Shown: one piece after another, positions 14,361 to 22,900 of the stretch
Layout of the letters: each line of letters starts with the position of its first letter
How positions within the stretch are numbered: the first letter of the stretch is position 1
Made by a program: the position numbers and the translations under genes
Source of the DNA: CAZFBR01 sp035353495 [NCBI: uncultured bacterium]
GTDB taxonomy: Bacteria > DAOPZR01
NCBI GenBank assembly: GCA_964517215.1
Contig: CAZFBR010000015.1
Span: 1 to 26,443, forward strand
DNA length: 26,443 nucleotides
Direction of reading: 5' to 3'
Notes under the pieces: model-generated
Database searches by the model: none
The model's input: only the letters and a program-made list of their open reading frames with translations
What the model was told of the DNA's origin: nothing

Positions 14361-15742
14361 ATGTCCTCTTTGTCGTGCATGAATTCCCGCCGCTGGGCGG
14401 TGGCGCGGGGGTCTGGGTGCGCACGCTGGCCGACGCGGTGGCTGCCGACGGCGGCCAGGTCGAGGTCCTGACGCTCGGCAGTCCCGGCGTGGCATACGCC
14501 CCGACGGCCTATCCGGTAACCCCGGTGGCAGTCGGCCGGGCATCGACCGCTTACGGCGATGTTCTCTCGCTGCTGCGGTTCCAGCGTGCGGCGCGCCGGG
14601 CAGTGGCGCAGCGGGTTGCTGCGGGCGGCTGGGATTGCGTCTACGCGCATTTCACCGTGCCGGCGGGTTGGGCTGCACTGGCGGGGGTTGACGACGCGGG
14701 TGCCGCGGGTCGTCTGCCCGTGGTTGTTGATATCTCCGGGGCCGATATCTACGATCCCGATCGTTTTGCTATCGTGCGGCCGCTGCTGAATATGCTGAAC
14801 CGCCGCGTGGTGCGGCGGGCAAAACTGGTGATCGCCCCGAGCCGCGACATGGCGGAGCATTGCCGGCGGCTGACGGGCGTGCTGCCGGAAGTGGTTTACC
14901 GCGCCGTTGATACGGACCGGTTTCGCCCCGAAGCCGCCAATCCTGAACTGCTGCGCAATCTCGGTATCCCTAAATATGTTTCCCCGCTCCCTCCGGGAGA
15001 CGAATTCCGCCCGGAATCTGCCGAACAGGGAATGCTGCGCAATTCTGGCGTCCTGAAATGTGTTCACCCTCTCCCTGCGGGAGAGGGACTCCGTCCGGAA
15101 TCTGTCAACCCTGAACTGCTGCGCACTGCTGGTACCCCGGAAGATGTTCACCCTCTCCCCACGGGAGAGGGGAGGGTGAGGGGCGATGACCGGAAAAGCA
15201 AGGTCATCCTTACCGTTGGCCGTCTGGTCGAGCGCAAGAATCTGCCGTTTGCGCTGGCGATTACGGCGGAACTGGTGAAGCGCGGGCTGCCGGTCTATCA
15301 GGTCATTGCCGGCGAGGGCCCCGAGCGGCCGAAGCTCGAACGGCTGGCCGCAGCGATGGGGATCAGCGACCGCATCATCTTTGCCGGACGGGTGGCGGAT
15401 GCCGACCTCCCCGGCCTGGTGGCGGCGGCCGACCTCTTCCTGCTGACCTCGCATTACGAGGCGCTGGGGATTGTGCTGCTGGAGGCGCTGGCGGCGGGGA
15501 CGCCGGTACTGGCCCCGGCAATCGGCGGCATCCCGGAAATCGCGCCGGCAGATGCGTTTGCTGCGCGCTGGCTGCCGCCGGCTGAGTCCCCGGCGCAGTG
15601 GGCGGACCATGTGAGCGCATTGCTGGAACGGTCGCAGGCAGCGCAGGTGCAGGCGCCGCCGGCGTTCGCGACGACGGCGCTGTTGGCCGGCTGGCGTGAG
15701 CGGTTGCGGGCAGCGGCGACAGCGGCGCCGGTGCGGAAATGA
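14357..15742 (+). CDS. GT4 family glycosyltransferase with internal tandem-repeat expansion
   Basis: The 461-residue product is a GT-B fold glycosyltransferase. The N-terminal acceptor domain starts LFVVHEFPPLGGGAGVWV. The C-terminal donor domain carries VGRLVERKN, IAGEGPERPKLE, FAGRV and the EX7E pair E368/E376 in SHYEALGIVLLEALAAGTPV. The start is GTG at 14357, overlapping the rimO stop (GTGA); an ATG four bases later is out of frame. Between AVDTDRFRPE and VILTVGRL, where relatives normally have a short hinge, are three 28-residue repeats (189-272) plus a short tail, an 84-bp DNA repeat described separately. The enzyme's sugar and acceptor are unknown. The extra loop probably lies between the two lobes and may be tolerated. 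Confidence 0.88.
   Translation: MNVLFVVHEFPPLGGGAGVWVRTLADAVAADGGQVEVLTLGSPGVAYAPTAYPVTPVAVGRASTAYGDVLSLLRFQRAARRAVAQRVAAGGWDCVYAHFTVPAGWAALAGVDDAGAAGRLPVVVDISGADIYDPDRFAIVRPLLNMLNRRVVRRAKLVIAPSRDMAEHCRRLTGVLPEVVYRAVDTDRFRPEAANPELLRNLGIPKYVSPLPPGDEFRPESAEQGMLRNSGVLKCVHPLPAGEGLRPESVNPELLRTAGTPEDVHPLPTGEGRVRGDDRKSKVILTVGRLVERKNLPFALAITAELVKRGLPVYQVIAGEGPERPKLERLAAAMGISDRIIFAGRVADADLPGLVAAADLFLLTSHYEALGIVLLEALAAGTPVLAPAIGGIPEIAPADAFAARWLPPAESPAQWADHVSALLERSQAAQVQAPPAFATTALLAGWRERLRAAATAAPVRK
15067..15087. repeat. Perfect 9-bp hairpin in repeat unit 2
   Basis: CCCTCTCCC (15067-15075) and GGGAGAGGG (15079-15087) flank the loop TGC. This is the core of a dispersed palindrome type found in many bacterial genomes, often read on the opposite strand as PHPPLSRGER. 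Confidence 0.85.
15151..15171. repeat. Perfect 9-bp hairpin in repeat unit 3
   Basis: CCCTCTCCC (15151-15159), loop CAC, GGGAGAGGG (15163-15171), followed by GGAGGGTGAGGGG. This is the best preserved copy and includes the right flank (AGGGTGAGGGG) of the widespread element. The equivalent position in unit 1 (about 14983-15003) is decayed. Confidence 0.85.
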
Positions 15743-15758
15743 TGGTAAGCTGACGACT

Positions 15759-18170
15759 ATGGATGGAGCAATGACCTGGCGCGACTGGCTGCGACGGGAG
15801 CAGCTGACGCTGCTGGTGCTGGCGGCGCTGCTCCTGCTGGCATTTGGCGTGCGCACCCTGCCGTTCCTCGACGGTATTTTTGTTGACGGCAAGGTGGTTT
15901 TTTGTGATACTGACCCGTATTACCACATGCGCCGGGCGGAACATCTGCTGACGTACAATTTCCAGCTCATCGAATTCGATTACTACCTGAACTATCCGCA
16001 GGGCGGGGTGAGTTTCTGGCCACCGGGATTTGATATGCTGCTGGCGGGTTTTATCAAGCTGTTTGCCGGCGGGGCGACGGATCGCGCGACGATTGAGCCG
16101 ATTGCGGCCTGGCTGCCGCCGCTTCTCGGGTCGCTGATTGTGCTGCCGGTCTGGGCGATGGCGCGGCGGTTGTTTGGCACAGCGGCGGGATTGCTGGCGG
16201 CGGCAATTGTCGCCTTTATGCCGGGGCATATCGTCTATTCGCAATTGGGCAAGGTCGACCAGCATGTGGCAGAGGCGCTGACCGGCATGCTGCTCTATGC
16301 GTGGTTTTTCCGGCTGCTCGGCACCATGCAGCCGGAGCGGCGGCGCTGGCTGCTGCCGGTCGCGGGTGGAATTTTTGTCTGGCTGGCGTATATCATGTGG
16401 TCGGGTGCGACACTGTATCTGGTGCCGCTCTTCGCGGCAATGGGGTTGCTGCTGCTGCTGTCACCAGACGGATACTATCGCGTGTATCTGCGCGAGGCCA
16501 CGCTGTTCCTGCTCGCGGCCCTGACGCTGATGCTCTATCCCTGCCTGACTTCGTGGTGGGGCCGGCAATGGCTATTCGCGCACGATGCCCTGTCACTGCT
16601 GCAACTGGTGTTTCTCGGCGGGGTGGGCCTGTACTTCGGCGGGGCGTGGCTGCTCGTCGGCTGGCAGGCGCAGGCCGGTCAGGGTGACGCCGGCAGCTGG
16701 CAGTCGCGCTTGAAAATATTGGCCGGCTATTCGCTGGTGTTCCTGCTTCTGGTCGGCGGGCTGGTCGCGCTGGCGCCTGACACGGCACGGGCGTTGCAGG
16801 AGGGGATGCGCCTGCTGCTGAAGAAGGGGGACGCCTCATACCACATCTGGCTGACGACAATTTCCGAATACACGCCGCTCTGGCGGACGGAAAACGGCAG
16901 TGTCGTCTGGGCAGCGATCGTCGGCAACCTTACCCGCTGGTTCTGGCTGGTGCCGCCGATGCTGCTCCTGCTGATGGTGCGCGTCTGGCGCGGGCCGGCG
17001 GCGGACCGGCTGCCGGCGGCGACGGTGCTGGTGCTGACGGTGTTTCTTGGACTGCTCAATATGCAGCAGTCGCGCTACTCGTATGTGTTTGGCGGGATGG
17101 TGGCGGTCTGCGCGGCGGGACTGCTGGCTTGGTTCTGGCGCTGGCTGCAGGCGCACCCTGACCTGGTGCGGATACAGTGGCCGCCACGCGCACAGCGCGC
17201 GGGCGCTTATGTGAAAAGCTGCCTGCCGTTTGTCCGCGGGTTGCGCCCGGCGCCGGCGCTGTTGCTGGTGCTGCTGACCGCCGGCTGGCTGGCGCATGAA
17301 TGCCGGCTGGTGACGGAATCGATGTTCTTTGCCGGCGGCCGGCCGCTCCTTTCGCCGGCCGATTATCAGATGCTCGAATGGCTGCGGAACAATACGCCGG
17401 CGCCGGGCAGTTTCTCCCGGCCGCAGGAAAAACCGGTGTACGGTATCATGAACATTTGGGACTGGGGGCATTTCATCGAATACATCGCCCAGCGCCCGGC
17501 GGCGGTGAACCCGTACGGCATGGGAATCGACAAGATGGTGGCGTTCTATCTCTGCCCGGCGGAAACGCAGGCAAACGCGCAGATGGATGCGCTGCAATGC
17601 CGCTATGTGATCACCTCGGATCCGCTCATGCTGGTCGATTCGCTGCGCAAGCTGAGCATGCAGTTCCCGGGCGAGACCTACCGCCTGCTCGGCTGGGAAC
17701 CGGGGCGCATCCGCATCCCGAAGGATGAATTTCTTCAGACGATGGGGGTTAAGCTGCATCTGCACGATGGCGCCAAACCGGTGATCCCCGATCTTGACGT
17801 TGAGGGCCTCGAGCATTACCGTCTGCTGTACGAGACGCCGGAAGCGTCGGAAATCACCTACTCGGGTGGTCCGGTGCAGGTGGCGAAACAGAAAATATTC
17901 GAGTATGTGCGCGGCGCCCGCGTGCAGGGCACCTCGAAGCCGGGCGAGGCGGTGGCGGTGTTTGTCAAACGCACCACCAATATCGGCCGCGAATTCATCT
18001 ATCAGAACCTCAGCCATGCGGATGCGGCGGGCAATTTCGAACTGATCGTGCCGTACAGCACCAGTATTGACGGCGAGCCGTACCTGCTGCGCTTCGGGAG
18101 CGGGGCACCGGAACGGCGGGTGATGGTGAGCGAGGAGGCGGTGGCCAATGGCCTGGTGGTCGCGCTGTAG
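15759..18170 (+). CDS. STT3-type oligosaccharyltransferase (bacterial AglB/PglB homologue)
   Basis: The 803-residue product has about a dozen N-terminal membrane segments and a soluble C-terminal domain. The motifs of oligosaccharyltransferases that attach glycans to asparagine are all there: first loop D50-T-D52 followed by PYYHMR; D167-Q-H169 with E172 in GKVDQHVAEAL; TISE (367-370) in the fifth external loop; and an IWDWG form of the WWDYG motif (566-570) in the C-terminal domain. In the family these residues bind the divalent metal, the lipid-linked glycan and the sequon. The start at 15759 is favoured over a second ATG at 15771, whose GGAG is only two bases away; an in-frame ATG at 15696 overlaps the GT4 gene. 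It overlaps the GT39-like gene by 23 bases. Confidence 0.9.
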   Translation: MDGAMTWRDWLRREQLTLLVLAALLLLAFGVRTLPFLDGIFVDGKVVFCDTDPYYHMRRAEHLLTYNFQLIEFDYYLNYPQGGVSFWPPGFDMLLAGFIKLFAGGATDRATIEPIAAWLPPLLGSLIVLPVWAMARRLFGTAAGLLAAAIVAFMPGHIVYSQLGKVDQHVAEALTGMLLYAWFFRLLGTMQPERRRWLLPVAGGIFVWLAYIMWSGATLYLVPLFAAMGLLLLLSPDGYYRVYLREATLFLLAALTLMLYPCLTSWWGRQWLFAHDALSLLQLVFLGGVGLYFGGAWLLVGWQAQAGQGDAGSWQSRLKILAGYSLVFLLLVGGLVALAPDTARALQEGMRLLLKKGDASYHIWLTTISEYTPLWRTENGSVVWAAIVGNLTRWFWLVPPMLLLLMVRVWRGPAADRLPAATVLVLTVFLGLLNMQQSRYSYVFGGMVAVCAAGLLAWFWRWLQAHPDLVRIQWPPRAQRAGAYVKSCLPFVRGLRPAPALLLVLLTAGWLAHECRLVTESMFFAGGRPLLSPADYQMLEWLRNNTPAPGSFSRPQEKPVYGIMNIWDWGHFIEYIAQRPAAVNPYGMGIDKMVAFYLCPAETQANAQMDALQCRYVITSDPLMLVDSLRKLSMQFPGETYRLLGWEPGRIRIPKDEFLQTMGVKLHLHDGAKPVIPDLDVEGLEHYRLLYETPEASEITYSGGPVQVAKQKIFEYVRGARVQGTSKPGEAVAVFVKRTTNIGREFIYQNLSHADAAGNFELIVPYSTSIDGEPYLLRFGSGAPERRVMVSEEAVANGLVVAL

Positions 18171-19830
18171 GCTGCCGCTGCTGGCGCTGCTGCTGGCGGT
18201 CTATCTCTGGCGCGCATATGCCGCCGCCGGCAGCATGTCGGCGACGTTCGATGAAATCATTTATCCGCCGGCGGGATTGTACTACTGGCAGACCGGCGAC
18301 TTCTCGCTGAATTATGAGAATCCGCCGCTGGCAAAATTGTGGATGGCACTGCCGCTGCTGGCGCGCGGACTGCGGGCGCAAATCCCGACGCTGGCTGACC
18401 GGCAGAATCCGCAATATGAGTATCAGTACGGCCTGCAGTTCTTTCAGGCGCGGCCGGCGGAAAAGATGCAGCTGTTGCGGATGACGCGCATGATGAATGC
18501 TGCTGCCGGTGCGCTCCTGGCGCTGTTGGCGGGTTTTCTCGCGCTGCGGATGGCCGGGCCGGATGCCGGACTGGGTGCGGTTGCGTTGATCACCTGGTGC
18601 CCCAATCTGCTGGCATACGGTTCAGTGGCGACGACGGAAATGCCGCTGACGCTGTTTTGGCTGGCGACAGTGGGGTGTCTCGCGCTGACGGCTGAAAGCG
18701 GAAAACGCGGCTGGCTGATTGCCGGTGGGATTTGTCTGGGCCTGGCGCTGGGCAGCAAGAGCAGCGCGCTGGGCCTGGCGGCAACAGTGCCGCTGCTGTG
18801 GGGCGTGGCGTGGCTGCGCGGCAAAAGCGATGTTCAGGAATTTTCGCGGATGCTGCTGTGGGTGTTCGGTCTGGCAGGGATAGTGCTGGTCGGTATGTAT
18901 CATGTGACGGGTTTAAGCCAGTGGTGGCAGGGATTAAAGTTTGATCTGGGCATGGTTTTTCTTGGCAGTAAGGGGCATTTGACGTATTGGGCAGGCAATC
19001 TCTCTCCGGTCGGCTGGTGGTATTTCTTCCCGGTGGTGCTGCTGTTGAAAATGCCGCTGGCGCTGGTGTTGACCGTGCTGCTGGCGGTGGTGGGAATCGT
19101 GCGGCGCCGGCGACTGGCGCAGCACCCGCTGCTGGTTTATCTCTGGGTGGCGGTTGGGGTGCTGCTACTGACTTCCGCTGTCAGCAATTATCAGACGGGA
19201 ATCCGGTTGGTGCTGCCGCTACTGCCACTGCTGTATGTGATTGGCGCGGTGGAACTGCGGGAGCGCTGGCAGGCGGGGATTGGCGGACGTTGGCTGGTTG
19301 GTGTGTTGCTGGGGTGGTTGGCAATGTCCTCACTGCTGATTCACCCGTGCTATATTGGTTATTTCAATGAGCTGGCGGGTGGCACGCGTGGCGGCATGGA
19401 AAAACTCATCGACTGCAATTGCGATTGGGGTCAGGACCTCCCGGCCCTGCGCGATTTCCTTGCTGAACGGGGAAACCCGCCCATAATCCTGTCATATTTC
19501 GGCAATGACGACCCAGCGGATTATGGCATTCATTATATGGATCTTGCCATGCGCAGCCGGACGAAAATGCAGCCGTCGCGGGCAGACCTTGCCAACCGGG
19601 ATAGCGTGTTGCTGGTGGTGAGCGCAACCAATCGAGCGAATGTTTACTATCCGGAAAATCCCGGTTTGTTCAGTTGGCTTGAAACGATGGAACCGCTTAG
19701 CATAGTTGGGAGTTCTTTCTATGTTTATGAAATCAGTGATTCTGATTTGGCAAAGAAGAATATTTCAGAGTTGCTGGGATTTCAAGGACGGAATGAAGAC
19801 GCAGCACATATAAAGTCGGCACTTCGTTGA
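18148..19830 (+). CDS. GT39-like (PMT family) membrane glycosyltransferase
   Basis: This 560-residue GT-C protein has about eleven membrane segments. The first external loop contains the catalytic-type acidic pair D35-E36 (ATFDEIIYPPAG) and the family stretch YENPPLAKLWMALPLL. The ATTEMPLTLFW segment and LIDCNCDWGQDLPALRDFL near the C-terminal domain are typical of phospholipid carrier-dependent glycosyltransferases. These take a sugar from polyprenyl phosphate and transfer it to protein or lipid. The start at 18148 has GAGGAGG upstream, inside the STT3 gene. The last 150 bases or so become noticeably less GC-rich than the neighbours. It is the last gene of the plus-strand run before an AT-rich gap. 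Confidence 0.85.
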   Translation: MAWWSRCRLPLLALLLAVYLWRAYAAAGSMSATFDEIIYPPAGLYYWQTGDFSLNYENPPLAKLWMALPLLARGLRAQIPTLADRQNPQYEYQYGLQFFQARPAEKMQLLRMTRMMNAAAGALLALLAGFLALRMAGPDAGLGAVALITWCPNLLAYGSVATTEMPLTLFWLATVGCLALTAESGKRGWLIAGGICLGLALGSKSSALGLAATVPLLWGVAWLRGKSDVQEFSRMLLWVFGLAGIVLVGMYHVTGLSQWWQGLKFDLGMVFLGSKGHLTYWAGNLSPVGWWYFFPVVLLLKMPLALVLTVLLAVVGIVRRRRLAQHPLLVYLWVAVGVLLLTSAVSNYQTGIRLVLPLLPLLYVIGAVELRERWQAGIGGRWLVGVLLGWLAMSSLLIHPCYIGYFNELAGGTRGGMEKLIDCNCDWGQDLPALRDFLAERGNPPIILSYFGNDDPADYGIHYMDLAMRSRTKMQPSRADLANRDSVLLVVSATNRANVYYPENPGLFSWLETMEPLSIVGSSFYVYEISDSDLAKKNISELLGFQGRNEDAAHIKSALR

Positions 19831-19945
19831 GTACTATTTACCCAATATTAGCGGTTATATGAACATAACATATTGAAAAGGAATATGATAAAAAAAGTGT
19901 CTATCAGGCATATAACTTGCATATAAATATGAATGAGAGACGGAT
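19831..19945 (+). promoter_or_regulatory. AT-rich intergenic leader upstream of the giant exported protein
   Basis: This 115-base gap is strongly AT-rich, unlike the coding DNA to its left. It holds an A-tract (about 19890-19896) and -10-like hexamers TATAAC (19911-19916) and TATAAA (19922-19927), but no matching -35 at proper spacing. I see no terminator hairpin with a T-run. GAGAGACGG just before the ATG at 19946 could serve as a weak ribosome binding site. A promoter is likely given the gap, but not proven. Confidence 0.4.
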
Positions 19946-22900
19946 ATGGAATTATTACACGCGATTGAACACTGGAAAAAATGGCCTGTAATCTCGGCGC
20001 TGATCGTTTGCCTGTTGTCTTCTGCTGGTTTTTCCGCAAATCTAAATGAATGGGAAACGCTGGCAACATATGGCTATAACAGTCCTATGGCCGGATATGG
20101 GATTGCCGGATCTGATAACAACAGCTTTATTTTCTCCTTTTTTGGTGCGAATAATTCCGGACAGTCTGGTGAGGGCGGAGTTATGCGCTACAATACGGTG
20201 AGCAATTCCTGGGTGCAGGTGAATTCGATAAATAAGGCCTTCTTGCAGCGTGGGGCCGGCGTTACGTGGGACGGTGGCAATTACATATATGGATTAGCTG
20301 GGCGAAGCAATGGAAATCTCAGCCGTCTTGATGTGGCAAACGCCGGCGATGGTGGCAATAATAATCTCGGGTATACCAATGGGCTGGCTAATATGGCCGG
20401 TGTTGATTACGGGTCACCGATGGTTTGGAACGGCGGGGATTATATATTTGCCGTAAACAGCAACGGCTATATCCGAAACATGAGAAGGTATTCGATTAGC
20501 GGCAATTCATGGACCGACCTTGGCGCATCGCCGTGGACTTCATCAGGTTCGGGTGTTGGGTTGGGGATGGCGCTCGATGAAACAAACAAGAACATTTTCC
20601 TGGTACGAGGATTTCGCAACACAGGGAATTACACTGAGTTTGCCCGCTATAATATTTCCGGGAATTCATGGACAACGCTGGCAAATTTGCCGTTTACTTT
20701 CGGGGCATTTGGCGGACTGGCGTGGGATGGCGGTTCATACATCTATGCGGTAGCAGGGGGCGGCTACGATTATTCAGGCAGCAACACGAATGCAGGAAAT
20801 GCAACAAATGCTTTTGCCCGGTACAACATCGGCAATAATGTCTGGGAGAACATGGCGAATTTGCCGGCACCGGTAGGAAACAACGGCAGCGATGTCAATG
20901 ACATGAATGCCAGTTTTATGTCGTCGTCGTCCCTTGTCCGTTCGGGTGATTATCTTTACTATCTTGCATGCAACAAGGCTTTTTTTCGCTATCGTCATCG
21001 TATTGGCGGCCAGAACCTGCAAATGACCAATGTCAATGCGGGACCGCTGCGCCATGCGAGCAACACGGTGTATGCGGGCAACTTTGATCTGACGGACGCG
21101 AATGAATCGATCATTGAGATGCGGGTGTTCAAGGCGGGCGGGACGGCGACGACCACGGAAATCCCGTCGCTGCAGTTGTGGAGCGATGTCGGCAGCAGCG
21201 TCGGGGTCTGGGATTCCGGCGACTCGGTGATTAATCCGGCGATGAGCTGGAATGCAACACTTGGCTGTTATGCGATGTCGGGCGCGACGTGGACGGTGAG
21301 TGACCCGTTCACCTTTGTGCTTACTGCGAATCTGGCGGATACGGCATCGCTGACGGATGGCCACACGTTCCGGGCGGAGATTCGCGGCAGCCAGAAAACC
21401 TCAGGCTCGAGCGACAGCGGCGTCCTGTTCGCCAACAGCGCGGGTAGCAGCGACGATGAATGGAAGCCGCTGCAGTATTTCTCCAATCCGGACACGCTAA
21501 CCGTCAATACCAAGATCGCCGCGACGGAGATGAACCTGGCGCGCGGGCCGACGAGCACCATCACCAGCGACGCCAACGATTCGATGATCATGGCCTTTAC
21601 CATTCCGGACGACGGCGGCAGGGCGTGGACGCTGAATGATGTACATGTCGCTCATACCGGCACGCTGACCGCCGGCACGGATTATGCCCTGTCGCTGTGG
21701 CTGGATGTTGATGGCGACAGTTCATTCGAACCGGCGGGCCATGATGCCGCGGGCGAACATGCCTTGGAATGGAGTGCAGGCAATTCGCGCTGGCAGGATA
21801 ATGGGGCGGATTTGGGGGTCAGTGTGCCCATAGGCGGGCAGCGGTTCTTCCTGGCGCTCGATGCCAATATCAACGGCGGCAACAACGAGACAGTGAAACT
21901 CACCTTGCCCAATTCCACCACGGATTCGGCGTTCACGCTGGCGCCGAATATCAACCGGATGGATACGGTGGCGGTGAGCAACACCTTCACCTTCCTGGTG
22001 GTCAATCATGCGCCGGTGAACACCTCGCTGACCATAACTGCGCTCGACAGTGGCGGCATGGTGCCTGATTCGACCTATACCATCACCACGGTGCATACCG
22101 ATGCCGATGCGTATGCCAATATGAAATACTGCGACCTGTTCATCAATTCTTCCGCGGACACCACCACGGCCGGCGCCTGCGCCTACTTGCGCTACAACGA
22201 AGATGATGATCATTTTTATGTGCGCAATGATGCGAATACGCTGTGGGTGGACGCGGGGGCGTCAGGTGGTGCGAGCGGCGGCAACTCCTATGTCACCCTG
22301 ACCGGCGCCAGTGCATCGAAGGGCAACGATACGATCACAATTACTTGGCAGCTGACCACGGAATTTACTTGGGACGACGAATCCTGCAGTGCGTATATGG
22401 CCACGATGGATGTGCAGAATGAAAGCGACCCGCTTGAGGACAAGGTCGCGGTCAGGATCGAAAATGATTTTGACTTCACCGGGTCATTAACCTGTTTGGG
22501 TGAGTTTCAGGGGGCGCTGCAAAGCGACAGCTGGGTGCGCGGCGGTGAATCGCTCACTTGGGGCGGACTGGCGGTGGTCTATCAGACCACCAAAAGCGCG
22601 CCACCGGACGGGTATTACAATATCCAGGTCGTGGACGGCGACGCGTCCCAGGATGATGCGGATGCGGCGGGGGCGCTGAACATTTCCACGACGGCTGACG
22701 CGACCGCACAGACCGGCAATACCTATGCGGTCAATATCGTCGATCTGCAGGGCGGCAGCGACGCGTCGGATACAACCTTCATCATCAACATCGACGCCAC
22801 CGCGCCGACGACGATGGCGGCGCCAACCTCATCAGCCCAGTCGTCGCGCAATATTACGCTCGATTGGTCGGCGCAGTCCGCCGACCCGGCTGGCTCGCCC

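Larger units (their letters stand above)
14921..15172 (+). repeat. Three in-frame 84-bp tandem repeats within the GT4 gene
   Basis: Units are 14921-15004, 15005-15088 and 15089-15172, each exactly 84 bases (28 codons). All follow the pattern xRPEx...LLRxxGxxxxxVxPLPxGEx; the second and third share VHPLPxGEG. The third is followed by RVRGDD. The first unit begins as the native hinge (DTDRFRPEAANPELLRNLGIP), so the unit appears to be hinge plus an inserted palindrome, then amplified. Units differ at many positions, so the expansion is not recent, yet the reading frame is intact. Confidence 0.9.

Noticed and set aside
15067-15171. The GC hairpins as transcription terminators
   Set aside because: They lie in the middle of an intact coding frame and are followed by no T-run.
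13979-15892. Minus-strand frame containing PHPPLSRGER
   Set aside because: The peptide is simply the reverse reading of the dispersed palindrome in the GT4 gene; it is useful as a marker of that repeat but not a gene.
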